DNA of 64,000 nucleotides. Origin: Massilia sp. IC2-278 (GTDB taxonomy: Bacteria; Pseudomonadota; Gammaproteobacteria; Burkholderiales; Burkholderiaceae_D). The translations under genes and the position numbers were made by a program. Location: NCBI RefSeq assembly GCF_020708045.1, contig NZ_JAJFES010000020.1:1-64000 (forward strand), read 5' to 3'. Position 1 is the first letter of the stretch. The number at the start of each line of letters is the position of its first letter. A model generated the notes under the pieces. The model was not told where the DNA came from. It worked only from the letters and a program-made list of their open reading frames with translations, and ran no database searches. Positions 51,686-60,820 of the stretch are shown in pieces.

Positions 51686-52960
51686 TCAGCGTCCGATTCG
51701 AAAGTCGACGCTCGCGGGCCGCCCGGGCAGGTGCAGGGCCGCGCGCATGGACGGCGCTTCGGCCACCACCTTGCCGCGCCGCACCACGAGCCGGCGCGCG
51801 GCGCGCAGGCGGATCGCCTCCACCGGCGTGGCGGCGTCGAGCAGCACGAAGTCGGCATGGCAGCCCGGCGCCAGGCCATAGCCTTCCAGGCCGAGGATGC
51901 GCGCCGGGGTAGAAGTGACGGCCTCGAAACAGGCGCGCATGCCCTCCTGCCCGGTCATCTGGGCCACGTGCAGCCCCATGTGAGCCACTTCCAGCATGTC
52001 GCCGGAACCCAGGCCGTACCAGGGGTCCATCACGCAGTCGTGGCCAAAGGCGACGTCGATGCCGGCGGCCAGCAACTCGGGCACGCGGGTCATGCCGCGC
52101 CGCTTCGGGTAGGTGTCGTGGCGGCCCTGCAGGGTGATGTTGATGAGCGGGTTGGCGATCGCCGCCACGCCGGATTCGCGCATCAGCGGCAGCAGCTTGC
52201 TCACGTAATAATTGTCCATCGAGTGCATCGATGTCAGGTGCGAGCCGGCCACCCTGCCCTGCATACCGAGGCGCCAGGTTTCATATGCCAGGGTCTCGAT
52301 GTGGCGCGACAGCGGATCGTCGGTCTCGTCGCAATGCATGTCCACGCGCAGGCCCTGTTCGGCCGCGAATTCGCACAGCAGGCGCACCGACTCGGCGCCC
52401 TGCGCCATGGTGCGCTCGAAGTGCGGGATGCCGCCGACCACGTCCACGCCCATGCCGATCGCGCGCTTCAGGTTGTCGAAGGCGCCGGGGCTGCGCAGCA
52501 GGCCGTCCTGGGGAAAGGCGACCAGCTGCAGGTTGATGTACGGCGCCACGCGGCGCTTCACGTCGAGCAGGGCCTCGACCGCCAGCAGGCGTTCGTCGCA
52601 AACGTCGACGTGGGTGCGGATCGCCAGCAGCCCGCGCGCCACGGCCCAGTCGCAATACTGCATCGCGCGCTCGACCAGGGCGTCCTGGACCAGCTGCGGC
52701 TTGAGTTCGCCCCACAGCGCGATGCCTTCCAGCAGCGTACCGGATGCGTTAACGCGCGGCATGCCATAGCTGAGGGTGGAATCCATGTGGAAATGGGCGT
52801 CGACAAAGGGCGCGCTGGCCAGGTCGCCGCCGGCATCGATCTCGCGCGCGCCCTGCACGACCAGCGCCGGGCCGAGGGCGGCAATGCGGCCGTCTTGCAC
52901 GGCGATATCGATGCCGGTGCGTCCGTCCGGCAGGCTGGCATTGCGCACAACAAGGTCCAT
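51686..52960 (-). CDS. codA: Cytosine deaminase-like amidohydrolase
   Basis: A 424-residue amidohydrolase close in length to E. coli CodA. Metal-binding His residues are in VDAHFHMDSTL near 58-68, then HCDETDDP near 212, GSHLTSMHSMDNYY near 243 and FGHDCVMDPWYGLGSGD near 307. It would remove an amino group from cytosine or a related ring (isoguanine, creatinine-like) with iron or zinc. I chose the ATG at 52960 because the GAGGAG element lies five bases before it; the GTG at 52966 would be too close. No cytosine permease lies next to it, which leaves the natural substrate open. Confidence 0.85.
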   Translation of the reverse strand: MDLVVRNASLPDGRTGIDIAVQDGRIAALGPALVVQGAREIDAGGDLASAPFVDAHFHMDSTLSYGMPRVNASGTLLEGIALWGELKPQLVQDALVERAMQYCDWAVARGLLAIRTHVDVCDERLLAVEALLDVKRRVAPYINLQLVAFPQDGLLRSPGAFDNLKRAIGMGVDVVGGIPHFERTMAQGAESVRLLCEFAAEQGLRVDMHCDETDDPLSRHIETLAYETWRLGMQGRVAGSHLTSMHSMDNYYVSKLLPLMRESGVAAIANPLINITLQGRHDTYPKRRGMTRVPELLAAGIDVAFGHDCVMDPWYGLGSGDMLEVAHMGLHVAQMTGQEGMRACFEAVTSTPARILGLEGYGLAPGCHADFVLLDAATPVEAIRLRAARRLVVRRGKVVAEAPSMRAALHLPGRPASVDFRIGR

Positions 52961-53171
52961 GGCCACTCCTCAGTCTGGTCGAAATCATTGTAGCCATTTC
53001 CCTGCTCATGCAAAGGACATTAGCGTGTCACTTTGTAACAGTGCTGCAGTGCAAGATTGTATGGATACGACAACGCGCCGGCTGAGGCAGATTGTGCTTT
53101 CCAACACTCTGCAACAGGTCTACACTGGCCGGATGTTGCAGTGCGCCATAACCGAACGATAAGGAATACCG

Positions 53172-53981
53172 ATGACTTCACTTCCAGAACAGTTCCAAGC
53201 AGCACGCCAGACCCAGCTCGACCGCCAGTTCGCCTTCCTGCGCAGCCTGGGCGACGGTGTACTCGACCGTACCAGCCGCGTATTCGCGCTCAATCTCGAC
53301 CTGTCGCGCGCCACCGCCGAGCATTCCTCGAACGCCATGCGCCAGTTGCTGGCCGTGCGCGATCCGCGCGACCTCCTGACCATCGGCGCCCAGTCGCAGC
53401 GCCAGCTGCGCACCCTGTTCGACTACGGCCACGAGCTGTTCAACATTGCCGCCGGCCTGCGCGGCGCGGCCCTGCAAACGTATGCGGTGGAAGCGGCGGC
53501 GGATGCGCCGGCACTGGCCGCGCCGCTCGCATTGGCCGAATCGATTGCAGAATCGGCTGCGGAACCGGTGGCGGAAAGCGTGCAGCAGGCAATGGCGGCG
53601 AGCGAGACGTTCGTCAATGCTGCAGCTGAAGCCACGGCCGAGCGCAACGCCAGCCCTGTGGGCGAGGCTACCGCGCCGGATACCGCCGCCGCCCCCGTCT
53701 CGGTGTCCGCCGCCGACGTCGTCCTCGATCCCATCGCCGTGTCCGACATCGTCCCGCCGGTCGAGCCGACCCCGATCGCCAGGGCCACCAGCGACATCCT
53801 CGACGTTCCGCTGGCGCCGCCGCACCCGGTTGCCGCCAGCGTGCCGGTCGACGTCGACGTCGAGATCGAACTGCCGAAGGTGGAGCCGATCGAGGCCACG
53901 CCGCCAGTTGCCGCGCCGTCGAACGGCGCGCCGAAGGTCACCGAGATTCGCAGCGGGCGTGGCCGCAAGAAGAACAGCTGA
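53172..53981 (+). CDS. Phasin-family protein (PHA granule-associated)
   Basis: A 269-residue protein. The first 110 residues match the phasin fold (EQFQAARQTQLDRQFAFLRSL ... LSRATAEHSSNAMRQLLAVRDP-like helices), which coats polyhydroxyalkanoate granules. The rest is a long Ala/Pro/Val-rich acidic tail of low complexity ending in a basic GRGRKKNS, much longer than in small phasins. The start at 53172 has AAGGA upstream. No PHA synthase lies in the window. The tail may link granules to other cell components; that part is inference. The structured RNA candidate follows its stop. Confidence 0.85.
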   Translation: MTSLPEQFQAARQTQLDRQFAFLRSLGDGVLDRTSRVFALNLDLSRATAEHSSNAMRQLLAVRDPRDLLTIGAQSQRQLRTLFDYGHELFNIAAGLRGAALQTYAVEAAADAPALAAPLALAESIAESAAEPVAESVQQAMAASETFVNAAAEATAERNASPVGEATAPDTAAAPVSVSAADVVLDPIAVSDIVPPVEPTPIARATSDILDVPLAPPHPVAASVPVDVDVEIELPKVEPIEATPPVAAPSNGAPKVTEIRSGRGRKKNS

Positions 53982-54002
53982 GCGCTCAATCGCTAGAACA
54001 CA

Positions 54003-54182
54003 AGGCGCCTGAGACAGCCTTCAGGGAAGGGATGCGGCCACCCGACGCAGCGTCGAAGACAGTACGTGAGTACGGCGAGACGGTGCAACCCAGCCATGAA
54101 GGCTGTGTCAGGCGCCTGGCAGGCGCGCTGCGCCGCTCCGGCAAAGAAAGTAGACTAGCGGGCTTCGGCCCGCTTTCTTTTT
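54003..54182 (+). ncRNA. Candidate structured RNA with long-range stem and terminator
   Basis: A 21-base arm (54003-54023) pairs with 54097-54117 in 20 of 21 positions, enclosing a 73-base inner part that holds GTAC-GTGA-GTAC (a tetraloop hairpin at 54062-54073) and other short helices. A strong intrinsic terminator closes it (54157-54182). The region lies between the phasin stop and the ABC exporter start and has no coding look. It could be a free small RNA made from a promoter near the phasin 3' end, or a leader of the ABC operon whose terminator is regulated. I do not recognise it as cobalamin, TPP, FMN, SAM, glycine, cyclic-di-GMP, fluoride, 6S, SRP, tmRNA or RNase P RNA. Confidence 0.6.
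54157..54182 (+). terminator. Strong intrinsic terminator upstream of ABC exporter genes
   Basis: AGCGGGC and GCCCGCT pair around a TTCG tetraloop and TTCTTTTT follows. It lies 26 bases before the ABC gene start codon, so transcripts from upstream must pass it to express the exporter. Confidence 0.9.
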
Positions 54183-54208
54183 CGCGGGCGGCAATGCAAG
54201 GAATTCCC

Positions 54209-55960
54209 ATGAGTTTAGCGAGTTTGGTGACCGGCTTCGTGCGCCGCCACTGGAAAGCCTACGCGGCATCCGCGGTGATGCTGGTCGGCGTGGCGGTGTG
54301 CAGCATCCTGGTGCCGCGCAAGGTCGGCGCCATGATCGACGGCCTGGCCGCGCACACGCTGTCGCAGCGCGACCTGATGATCGGCATCGCCGAGCTGCTG
54401 GCCCTGGGCGTGGCGATCTACGTGCTGCGCGTGTGCTGGCGCATCCGCCTGTATTCGGCGGCCTACCGCCTGGGCGTGGAGCTGCGCATGCGCCTGTATG
54501 CGCGTTTGTCCGCACAGGGCCCGGCCTTCTACCAGAAGCAGCGCACCGGCGACCTGATGGCGCTCGGCACCAACGACATCGACGCCATCGAGATGGCCGC
54601 CGGCGAAGCCATGCTGGCCGGGTTCGACGGCACCCTGACCCTGGTGATGGTGCTGGGCGTGATGCTGCTCGGCGTCGACTACCGCCTGGCCCTGATCGCC
54701 CTGCTGCCCTTCCCGCTGATGGGCCTGGCCTTCTGGTATATCTCGCGCCACATCCACACCGCCGAAACCGATTCACTAAAACGCTTCTCCGACCTGAACG
54801 ACCAGGTGCAGGAATCGCTGTCGGGCGTGCGCACTCTGCGCGCCCTGGGCCTGGAAGCGCGCAGCGCCGCGCAGTTCGGCGAGCTGGCGGGTAAAGCCTC
54901 CGCCGCCAGCCTGGCCGCCCAGAAATGGGAAGCGGCCTACGAGCCGGCCGTCGGCCTGACCCTCACCGCGGCCAGCACGCTGACCCTAGGCCTGGGCGGC
55001 TACCTGGTCTGGCAGAACCAGCTGACCATCGGCGCCCTGACCAGCTTCACCATGTACCTGGGCCAGCTGATCTGGCCGATGTTCGCGGCCGGCTGGGTGC
55101 TGTCGCTGATCGAACGTGGCCGCGCCGGCCTGGCGCGTTTGCAGCCGATGCTGGACGCGCCACTCACCGTGGTCGACGAAGGCCGCCTCGACGCCATACA
55201 GGATGGCCCGCTGGTGCTTCGCGATGTCAGCTTCACCTATTCCAGCGCATCCCAACCCGCCCTGGACAAGGTGTCGGTGGCCCTGCGCCCCGGCATGACC
55301 CTGGGCCTGGTCGGCCCGACCGGCGCCGGCAAGTCCACGCTCCTGCGCGTGCTGCTGCGCCAGGCCGAGCCGCAACAGGGAACGGTGACCTGGGGCGGTC
55401 ACCCGCTGCCCGACTACCGCCTGGCGGCGCTGCGTGCGGCTACCAGCTGGGTACCGCAGGAATCCTTCCTGTTCTCGGCCAGCATCGCCGAGAACATCGC
55501 CCTCGCCCGCCCCGGCGCCAGCCGCCTGGAAGTCGAGGAAGCGGCAAAGATGGCGGCGATCCACGACGACATCCTGCGCTTCCCGCAGGGCTACGACACG
55601 CCGGTCGGCGAAAAGGGCATCACGCTTTCGGGCGGCCAGCGCCAGCGGGTGGCGATTGCCCGTTCGCTGCTGGCCGACAGCTCGCTGCTGCTGCTCGACG
55701 ACGCGCTGTCGGCGGTGGACACCGGCACCGAGACCAACATCCTGGAGCACCTGAACGAACTGCGCGCCTCGCGCCCGGAACTGACCGCCATCATCGCCAG
55801 CCACCGCCTGTCCGCCGTGGTGAACGCCGATTTGATCGTGGTGCTGAAGAATGGCCGCGTGGTCGAATCCGGCAGCCACGACACCCTGCTGGAACTGGAT
55901 GGCTGGTATGCCAGCCAGTGGCGCTATCAACAACTGGAGGCGAGCATCGATGCAAGCTGA
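54209..55960 (+). CDS. ABC exporter half-transporter (MdlA-like)
   Basis: A 583-residue fusion of a six-helix membrane domain and an ATPase. Membrane segments lie near 15-35, 50-70, 130-175, 245-270 and 280-300. The nucleotide domain shows Walker A GPTGAGKST near 370, Q-loop VPQESFLFSAS near 415, signature LSGGQRQRVAIARSLL near 475, Walker B LLLLDDALSAVD near 492 and H-loop IIASHRLS near 530. It would export a hydrophobic compound as a heterodimer with the next gene. The ATG at 54209 has AAGGA at the right distance; upstream in-frame codons lie in the RNA region. The last 11 bases overlap the next gene. Confidence 0.9.
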   Translation: MSLASLVTGFVRRHWKAYAASAVMLVGVAVCSILVPRKVGAMIDGLAAHTLSQRDLMIGIAELLALGVAIYVLRVCWRIRLYSAAYRLGVELRMRLYARLSAQGPAFYQKQRTGDLMALGTNDIDAIEMAAGEAMLAGFDGTLTLVMVLGVMLLGVDYRLALIALLPFPLMGLAFWYISRHIHTAETDSLKRFSDLNDQVQESLSGVRTLRALGLEARSAAQFGELAGKASAASLAAQKWEAAYEPAVGLTLTAASTLTLGLGGYLVWQNQLTIGALTSFTMYLGQLIWPMFAAGWVLSLIERGRAGLARLQPMLDAPLTVVDEGRLDAIQDGPLVLRDVSFTYSSASQPALDKVSVALRPGMTLGLVGPTGAGKSTLLRVLLRQAEPQQGTVTWGGHPLPDYRLAALRAATSWVPQESFLFSASIAENIALARPGASRLEVEEAAKMAAIHDDILRFPQGYDTPVGEKGITLSGGQRQRVAIARSLLADSSLLLLDDALSAVDTGTETNILEHLNELRASRPELTAIIASHRLSAVVNADLIVVLKNGRVVESGSHDTLLELDGWYASQWRYQQLEASIDAS

Positions 55961-57758
55961 AAAATCGAAGACCGTCGAAAAGGCCGGACGCGCCGAAGCC
56001 AAGCGCGCCGCCGCCCTGCTGCGGCGCGCCGCCTGGCCCGACATCCGGCACCTGAAATGGGCCACCTTCTGGCTGGTCATTGCGGCCGCGCTGGAAGTGG
56101 TCGGCCCCATTCTCGGCAAGGCCCTGATCGACGACCACCTGGTGCCGCGCCATGCCGACTGGACGCGCATGGCCCTGCTGCTGGGCGGCGTATTGATCAC
56201 CGGCTGGCTCTCGACCTGGCTGCGCTACCTGCAGCTGGTGCGCCTGTCCGGCCTGGCGATGCGCTCGGTGCAGCGCCTGCGCGAATGGGTGTACGGCCAC
56301 GTGCTGCGCCTGCCGATGGCCTTCTTCGACCGCGCCATCACCGGCCAGCTGGTCAGCCGCGTGACCAACGACACCGAGGCGGTGAAGAAGCTCTACATCC
56401 AGGTGCTGTTCTCCATCCTCGACAGCACCATCGTTTTGCTCGGCACCACGGTGGCCATGGCCTGGCTCGACTGGCGCCTGATGATCATCGTGCTGGCCCT
56501 GCTGCCGGCGGTGCTGGTCATCGTCTGGCTCTACCAGCGTTTGTCGGGGCCGGCGGTAACGCGCGCACGCGCCCTGCGCAGCGACATCAACGGGCAGATG
56601 GCCGAATCGATCGGCGGCATGAGCGTGCTCCAGGCCAGCAACGCGGCGGGCCGCTTCGGCGAGCGCTTCGCGCATACCAACGAGGGCCATTACCAGTCGC
56701 GCATCGCCGAGATCCGCGTGAACGCCTTCCTGCTGCGCCCCGCGCTCGATTTGCTGAACGTGGTGCTGCTGGCGGTGGTGATCTTCGCCTTCGGGCGGCG
56801 TGAGATCGGCGCGGTGGAAGTCGGTATCCTGTACGCCTTCATCAGCTACATCGCGCGCGTGGTCGAACCCCTCATCCAGATCACGATGCAGTTCAGCGGC
56901 CTGCAGCAGGCGGTGGTGGCGAGCGCGCGCGTGGAGGCGCTGCTGGCCGAAGCCGGCGCCGCCGAACACGCGGCCGGCCGCACGGGCGGCACGCGCATGG
57001 CGGCATCGAAGGATGCGCCGGCAGTGCGGGTGAAGAACCTGACCTTTGCCTACGTGCCGGGCCAGAACGTCCTGCACGACATCTCGCTCGACATCCCGCA
57101 GGGCGCCTTCTACGGCATCGTCGGCCACACCGGCAGCGGCAAGTCGACCCTGCTGTCGCTGCTGCTGCGCTACTATAGCGCCGAGCGGGAGAACGGCGAA
57201 GGCACGATCGAGATCTGCGGCGAACCGATTGCCGGCATCGACAACGAACGCTTCCGCAACGAAGTCGGCCTGGTGCCGCAAGACCCCTTTATCCTGGCGG
57301 CGTCGGCGCGCGAGAACATCGACATGGGGCGCGGGCTGCCGCTGGAACGCATCGAAGCGGCGGCGCGCGCGGCCCACGCGCACGACTTCATCGCGGCGCT
57401 GGAAAACGGCTACGACACCTCGCTCGGCGAAGGCGGCTCGCGCCTGTCCTCGGGACAGAAGCAGCTGATCGCCATCGCCCGCGCCTTGGCCGGCGAGCCG
57501 CGCATCCTGCTGCTCGACGAAGCCACCTCGCGCATCGACAGTGCCACCGAGCAGATCGTGCAGCAGGCGCTGGAGGAAGTGCGCGGACGGGTGACCATCA
57601 TCGCCATTGCGCACCGCCTGTCGACCATCCGCGACGCCGACCGCATCGTGGTGCTGAACCATGGGCGCATTACGGAATCGGGGCCGCACGAGGAACTGAT
57701 GGGGATCGAGGGTGGCCTGTACCAGCGGCTGTATCTGCTGCAGCAGCTGGCGGTATAG
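55950..57758 (+). CDS. ABC exporter half-transporter (MdlB-like)
   Basis: A 602-residue partner of the preceding protein. The membrane domain runs from about 40 to 330, and the ATPase domain has Walker A GHTGSGKST near 394, Q-loop VPQDPFILAAS near 443, and LSSGQKQLIAIARAL near 493. Next come LLLDEATSRID near 517 and IAHRLSTIRDAD near 552. The signature here is LSSGQ rather than LSGGQ, while the first protein has LSGGQ; this kind of asymmetry is seen in heterodimeric exporters with one weaker ATP site. Walker B keeps the catalytic Glu (DEATS), whereas the MdlA-like partner has DDALS. An 11-base overlap with the first gene indicates coupled translation. Confidence 0.9.
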   Translation: MQAEKSKTVEKAGRAEAKRAAALLRRAAWPDIRHLKWATFWLVIAAALEVVGPILGKALIDDHLVPRHADWTRMALLLGGVLITGWLSTWLRYLQLVRLSGLAMRSVQRLREWVYGHVLRLPMAFFDRAITGQLVSRVTNDTEAVKKLYIQVLFSILDSTIVLLGTTVAMAWLDWRLMIIVLALLPAVLVIVWLYQRLSGPAVTRARALRSDINGQMAESIGGMSVLQASNAAGRFGERFAHTNEGHYQSRIAEIRVNAFLLRPALDLLNVVLLAVVIFAFGRREIGAVEVGILYAFISYIARVVEPLIQITMQFSGLQQAVVASARVEALLAEAGAAEHAAGRTGGTRMAASKDAPAVRVKNLTFAYVPGQNVLHDISLDIPQGAFYGIVGHTGSGKSTLLSLLLRYYSAERENGEGTIEICGEPIAGIDNERFRNEVGLVPQDPFILAASARENIDMGRGLPLERIEAAARAAHAHDFIAALENGYDTSLGEGGSRLSSGQKQLIAIARALAGEPRILLLDEATSRIDSATEQIVQQALEEVRGRVTIIAIAHRLSTIRDADRIVVLNHGRITESGPHEELMGIEGGLYQRLYLLQQLAV

Positions 57759-57799
57759 GCGGCGCGACCGCTTGCAGGCCAACGACTAGCGCAGGCCGG

Positions 57800-58330
57800 T
57801 CAGTCCTGGGACGCGACGGGCCGCCTCTTTGCGCCGATTGCCTTGCTCAGCTCTTCCAGGCTGCGCTTATCGCAGGATGCATCTGTGCAAACGTGAATCA
57901 ATAACAAACCGTTGGCCACCGGCCAGTCGAGCACTGTTCCCTCATTAAGTGGAAACAGGACCGCCAAGTCACAGCTGCCATCCGACTTCAGGCGCACGTC
58001 CGCCCGGTCCCAGATGCGGCCTTTCCATTCATGGCTGCTCTGGAAATGGATCAGCTCTACCGTGTCGGCAAGACCGTCCAGGCATCCCCAGGGTTCCCGG
58101 ATCGTCAGCGTCCAGTCCACCACGGGAGCGCTGCGCAGCGTCCAGTAGCGTTCGAAACCGCCTTCCCGATCGTGTACGCGGTGGATTTCGGACGTTCCTT
58201 GCGCGATGCACCACGCTCCCGCCTTTATGTCGCAGTGCCTCGGTGGGGCCGCCATCACGCCCTGCCCCGGAATGGCCAGCAGGCCGCTCCACAGCAGCAA
58301 CGCGCACAAATTTGCCTTGAATACGTTCAA
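57800..58330 (-). CDS. Secreted protein of unknown function (TTG start)
   Basis: About 176 residues. I chose TTG at 58330 because GAGGAAA lies just upstream and it puts the hydrophobic stretch (VFKANLCALLLWSGLLAIPG) at the N-terminus as a signal peptide; the ATG at 58408 would add a polar extension of 26 residues. The mature part has Cys residues (HCDIKAGAWCIAQG, GCLDGLAD, CTDASCDKRS) that could form disulfides, and no motif that I recognise. It is convergent with the ABC operon across 41 bases. Confidence 0.65.
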   Translation of the reverse strand: MNVFKANLCALLLWSGLLAIPGQGVMAAPPRHCDIKAGAWCIAQGTSEIHRVHDREGGFERYWTLRSAPVVDWTLTIREPWGCLDGLADTVELIHFQSSHEWKGRIWDRADVRLKSDGSCDLAVLFPLNEGTVLDWPVANGLLLIHVCTDASCDKRSLEELSKAIGAKRRPVASQD

Positions 58331-58507
58331 TCGGTTTCCTCTTGTCTCTGCTTCAGCGCCTGTGGCGCTGTCATCGGTTGCGCTGCAAAAGCGATTTTTT
58401 GTTTCCATGCTGCACTGCGAAATATGCTGCCGCCAACATTAATGTTTTGGCGTCGCATTTTTACGATATCGGAATAAAAAAACGATATTTCCCCTTTGCA
58501 ACACGAT

Positions 58508-58513
58508 TATAAT
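58508..58513 (+). promoter_or_regulatory. Probable -10 element of GGDEF gene
   Basis: A perfect TATAAT lies 50 bases before the start codon in an AT-rich stretch. I see no good -35 at 16 to 18 bases, so an activator or another sigma factor could be involved. Two CGATAT copies (58464 and 58483) lie just upstream. Confidence 0.45.
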
Positions 58514-58562
58514 GGTCGATGGCGCCTGTATTGATAGGCGCGACGACCAGATCGAGGAAGCT

Positions 58563-60632
58563 ATGCCGGCAGTTTGGGAGACGAAAAAGCCATCGAAGCG
58601 CTTGCGCGCGCTGCTCGCATCGCTATTGCTGACGTCTTCCTTCGCTTTCGCCGAGGCCCCGGCGCCGCTCGGGACGCGCCTGGCCGAGATCCGCGAAATC
58701 AACCGCTTCATCCCCGAACGCGCCCTGCCGATGCTGCTCGAGATCGAGGGCGAAGCACGCGCTGGCTCGGTGGCCGACAAGTCCGACATGCTGGCCGAGC
58801 TGTGCGTGGCCTACCAGAAGGTGGGACGCAACGACCAGGCGCTGGCGACCTGCGATGAACTCATCGCATTCGGCCGCCGCGAAAAGAATGACGCCGCCAT
58901 CGCCAAGGGCCTGGTACGCAAGGGCTACATCAAGTACGCGCAAAGCGAACTCGCCCTCTCGCACGAACTGATCTGGGAAGCCGAACGCCACGCGCTGGCC
59001 ACCGACGACGTCGAAGTGCGCGTGCGCGTGGGCGTGTCGGCGGCCGAGGCCTTTGCCGAGGACGGCAACTTCCCGCGCGCGCTGGAAAAGATGCAGGCCG
59101 TGCTGGCCTATACACGCCAGCATGGCGGGCCGGTGCACATGGTGATCGTGCTGAATGCACAGACCCGCCTGTACGTGCAGATGCGCGAATACGACAAGGC
59201 GTCCGAGTCGCTGGCGGAAGCCTATGTGGCGGCCGAGAAGATCAATTCGCCGGGCCGCATGGCCACCCTGAAGGGCACCGAATACGGCCTGGCGATGGAC
59301 ACCGGCCAGATGCAGCGCGCGCTGAAGGCGCAGCTGGCGGCGCTGTCGCTCGAGCGCAGCATCGGCGCGCAGTCGATGGTGGCGCGCTCGCTGGTGAACC
59401 TGTCCGACTACTACCTGAAGCTGCACGACTACCGCAATGCGCTGGCCTACGGCACGCAGGCGCTGGACGCGGCGCTCGCCATCCGCGACGAGACCGCGGG
59501 GGCCACCGCGCGCGTGAACATCGGCCAGGCCTACCTGGCCAGCGGCCGCATCGCCGAGGGCAAGCGCAGCTTCGAGGAAGGCCTGGCGATCTACGAGAAG
59601 AATGGCGACAAGCCGGAGCTGCAGACGGTGCTGGCCGAATACGGCAGCGCCCTCGACCGCGCCGGCGACTATCCCGGCGCCATCAAGGCCTACCACCGCG
59701 AGCGCACGCTGTCGAACGAGCTGTTCGAAAAGCGGCGCCAGAAGGCCATGCTCGAGCTGCAGGAAAAATACGACGCCGACAAGCGCCAGCGCCAGATCGA
59801 ACTGCTGGAGCGCGAGAACCAGGTGAAGTCGGCCGAGATCGACAACCGCCGCCTGCAGCAGCGCATCTGGGGCTTGCTGATCGTGGTGTTCGCGCTGGTG
59901 ATGGTGATCGTCGGCCTGTTGTACCGCAAGGTGCGCCATGCGAACGCCCAGCTGCACGAGAAGAACCAGGAACTCAAGCAGCAGAGCGTGCGCGACCCGC
60001 TGACGGGCCTGTACAACCGCCGCCACTTCCAGGACTTCATGCGCACCCACCAGCAGCTGGAAAAGCGCGGCGTCGGCACGTCCGGCGACGAGCTGGTGAG
60101 CGCGCTGTTCCTGATGGACGTCGACCACTTCAAGCACATCAACGATACCTGGGGCCACGGCGCCGGCGACGCGGTGCTGATCAAGATTGCCGCCAGCCTG
60201 CGCGAAATCCTGCGCGAGACCGACATGATCGTGCGCTGGGGCGGCGAGGAATTCCTCGCCTTTTTGCCGGCGATCCCGCGCAGCGGCCTGGACGAGGTGG
60301 CGCGCCGCCTGCTGGCTGGCATTGCCGAGACCCGCATCGAGTACGGCGGCGAGACCTTGAGCGCCCAGGTGTCGATCGGCTTCGCGCCCTACCCGCTGGC
60401 CCCGGCCGGCCAGCCGCTGCCGTGGGAACGCGCGGTGAACCTGGTCGACATGGCGCTGTACATGGCCAAGGGCCACGGACGCAACCGCGCGTATGGGCTG
60501 CGCGGCTTCAGCGGCCTGGCGCAGACCTCGATGGAAGAGATCGAGCAGAATCTGGAGCAGGCCTGGCGCGCGGGGTATGTGGAGATGTCGATCGTGACGG
60601 CGGGGTGGCAGGATTTGCGCGCGAGCGCGTAG
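58563..60632 (+). CDS. TPR-domain diguanylate cyclase with GGEEF motif
   Basis: A 689-residue protein with a signal or membrane anchor near the N-terminus (LRALLASLLLTSSFAFA), a periplasmic region of several TPR-like repeats (about 60-400), a coiled coil (QEKYDADKRQRQIELLERENQ) and one membrane helix near 440. A cytoplasmic GGDEF domain follows, with DPLTGLYNRRHF near 478. The active site is WGGEEFLAF near 560, with RETD five residues before it as an allosteric I-site. It should make cyclic-di-GMP in response to a periplasmic signal or partner. The ATG at 58563 has GAGGAA before it. No phosphodiesterase or receptor gene lies next to it. Confidence 0.9.
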   Translation: MPAVWETKKPSKRLRALLASLLLTSSFAFAEAPAPLGTRLAEIREINRFIPERALPMLLEIEGEARAGSVADKSDMLAELCVAYQKVGRNDQALATCDELIAFGRREKNDAAIAKGLVRKGYIKYAQSELALSHELIWEAERHALATDDVEVRVRVGVSAAEAFAEDGNFPRALEKMQAVLAYTRQHGGPVHMVIVLNAQTRLYVQMREYDKASESLAEAYVAAEKINSPGRMATLKGTEYGLAMDTGQMQRALKAQLAALSLERSIGAQSMVARSLVNLSDYYLKLHDYRNALAYGTQALDAALAIRDETAGATARVNIGQAYLASGRIAEGKRSFEEGLAIYEKNGDKPELQTVLAEYGSALDRAGDYPGAIKAYHRERTLSNELFEKRRQKAMLELQEKYDADKRQRQIELLERENQVKSAEIDNRRLQQRIWGLLIVVFALVMVIVGLLYRKVRHANAQLHEKNQELKQQSVRDPLTGLYNRRHFQDFMRTHQQLEKRGVGTSGDELVSALFLMDVDHFKHINDTWGHGAGDAVLIKIAASLREILRETDMIVRWGGEEFLAFLPAIPRSGLDEVARRLLAGIAETRIEYGGETLSAQVSIGFAPYPLAPAGQPLPWERAVNLVDMALYMAKGHGRNRAYGLRGFSGLAQTSMEEIEQNLEQAWRAGYVEMSIVTAGWQDLRASA

Positions 60633-60664
60633 CCGCCGCGCGGGGGTTTCGGGGTTTCGGGGTT

Positions 60665-60812
60665 CGTAGGGTGGGCACCTGTGCCCACGCGGTCTCACCG
60701 GGTGATTTGACGCGGCATCAAACAACACCGGGATGACCGAACGCCGGCGATGCTCCGCCCGGCATTTCGACATGGACGTGCCGTACCGCGTGGACACGGG
60801 TGTCCACCCTAC
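60665..60812. repeat. REPIN-like hairpin pair with differing cores
   Basis: Hairpins at 60665-60691 (core GGGCAC-CT-GTGCCC) and 60787-60812 (core GGACAC-GG-GTGTCC) face each other with CGTAGGG ends outward and a 95-base loop. The cores differ, yet each stays self-complementary. They lie between the convergent cyclase and lipoprotein genes. Confidence 0.7.
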
Positions 60813-60820
60813 AAACCCGG

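Noticed and set aside
54032..54208. N-terminal extension of the MdlA-like protein by 59 codons
   Set aside because: It would translate the structured RNA and terminator; the ATG at 54209 has a proper AAGGA element.
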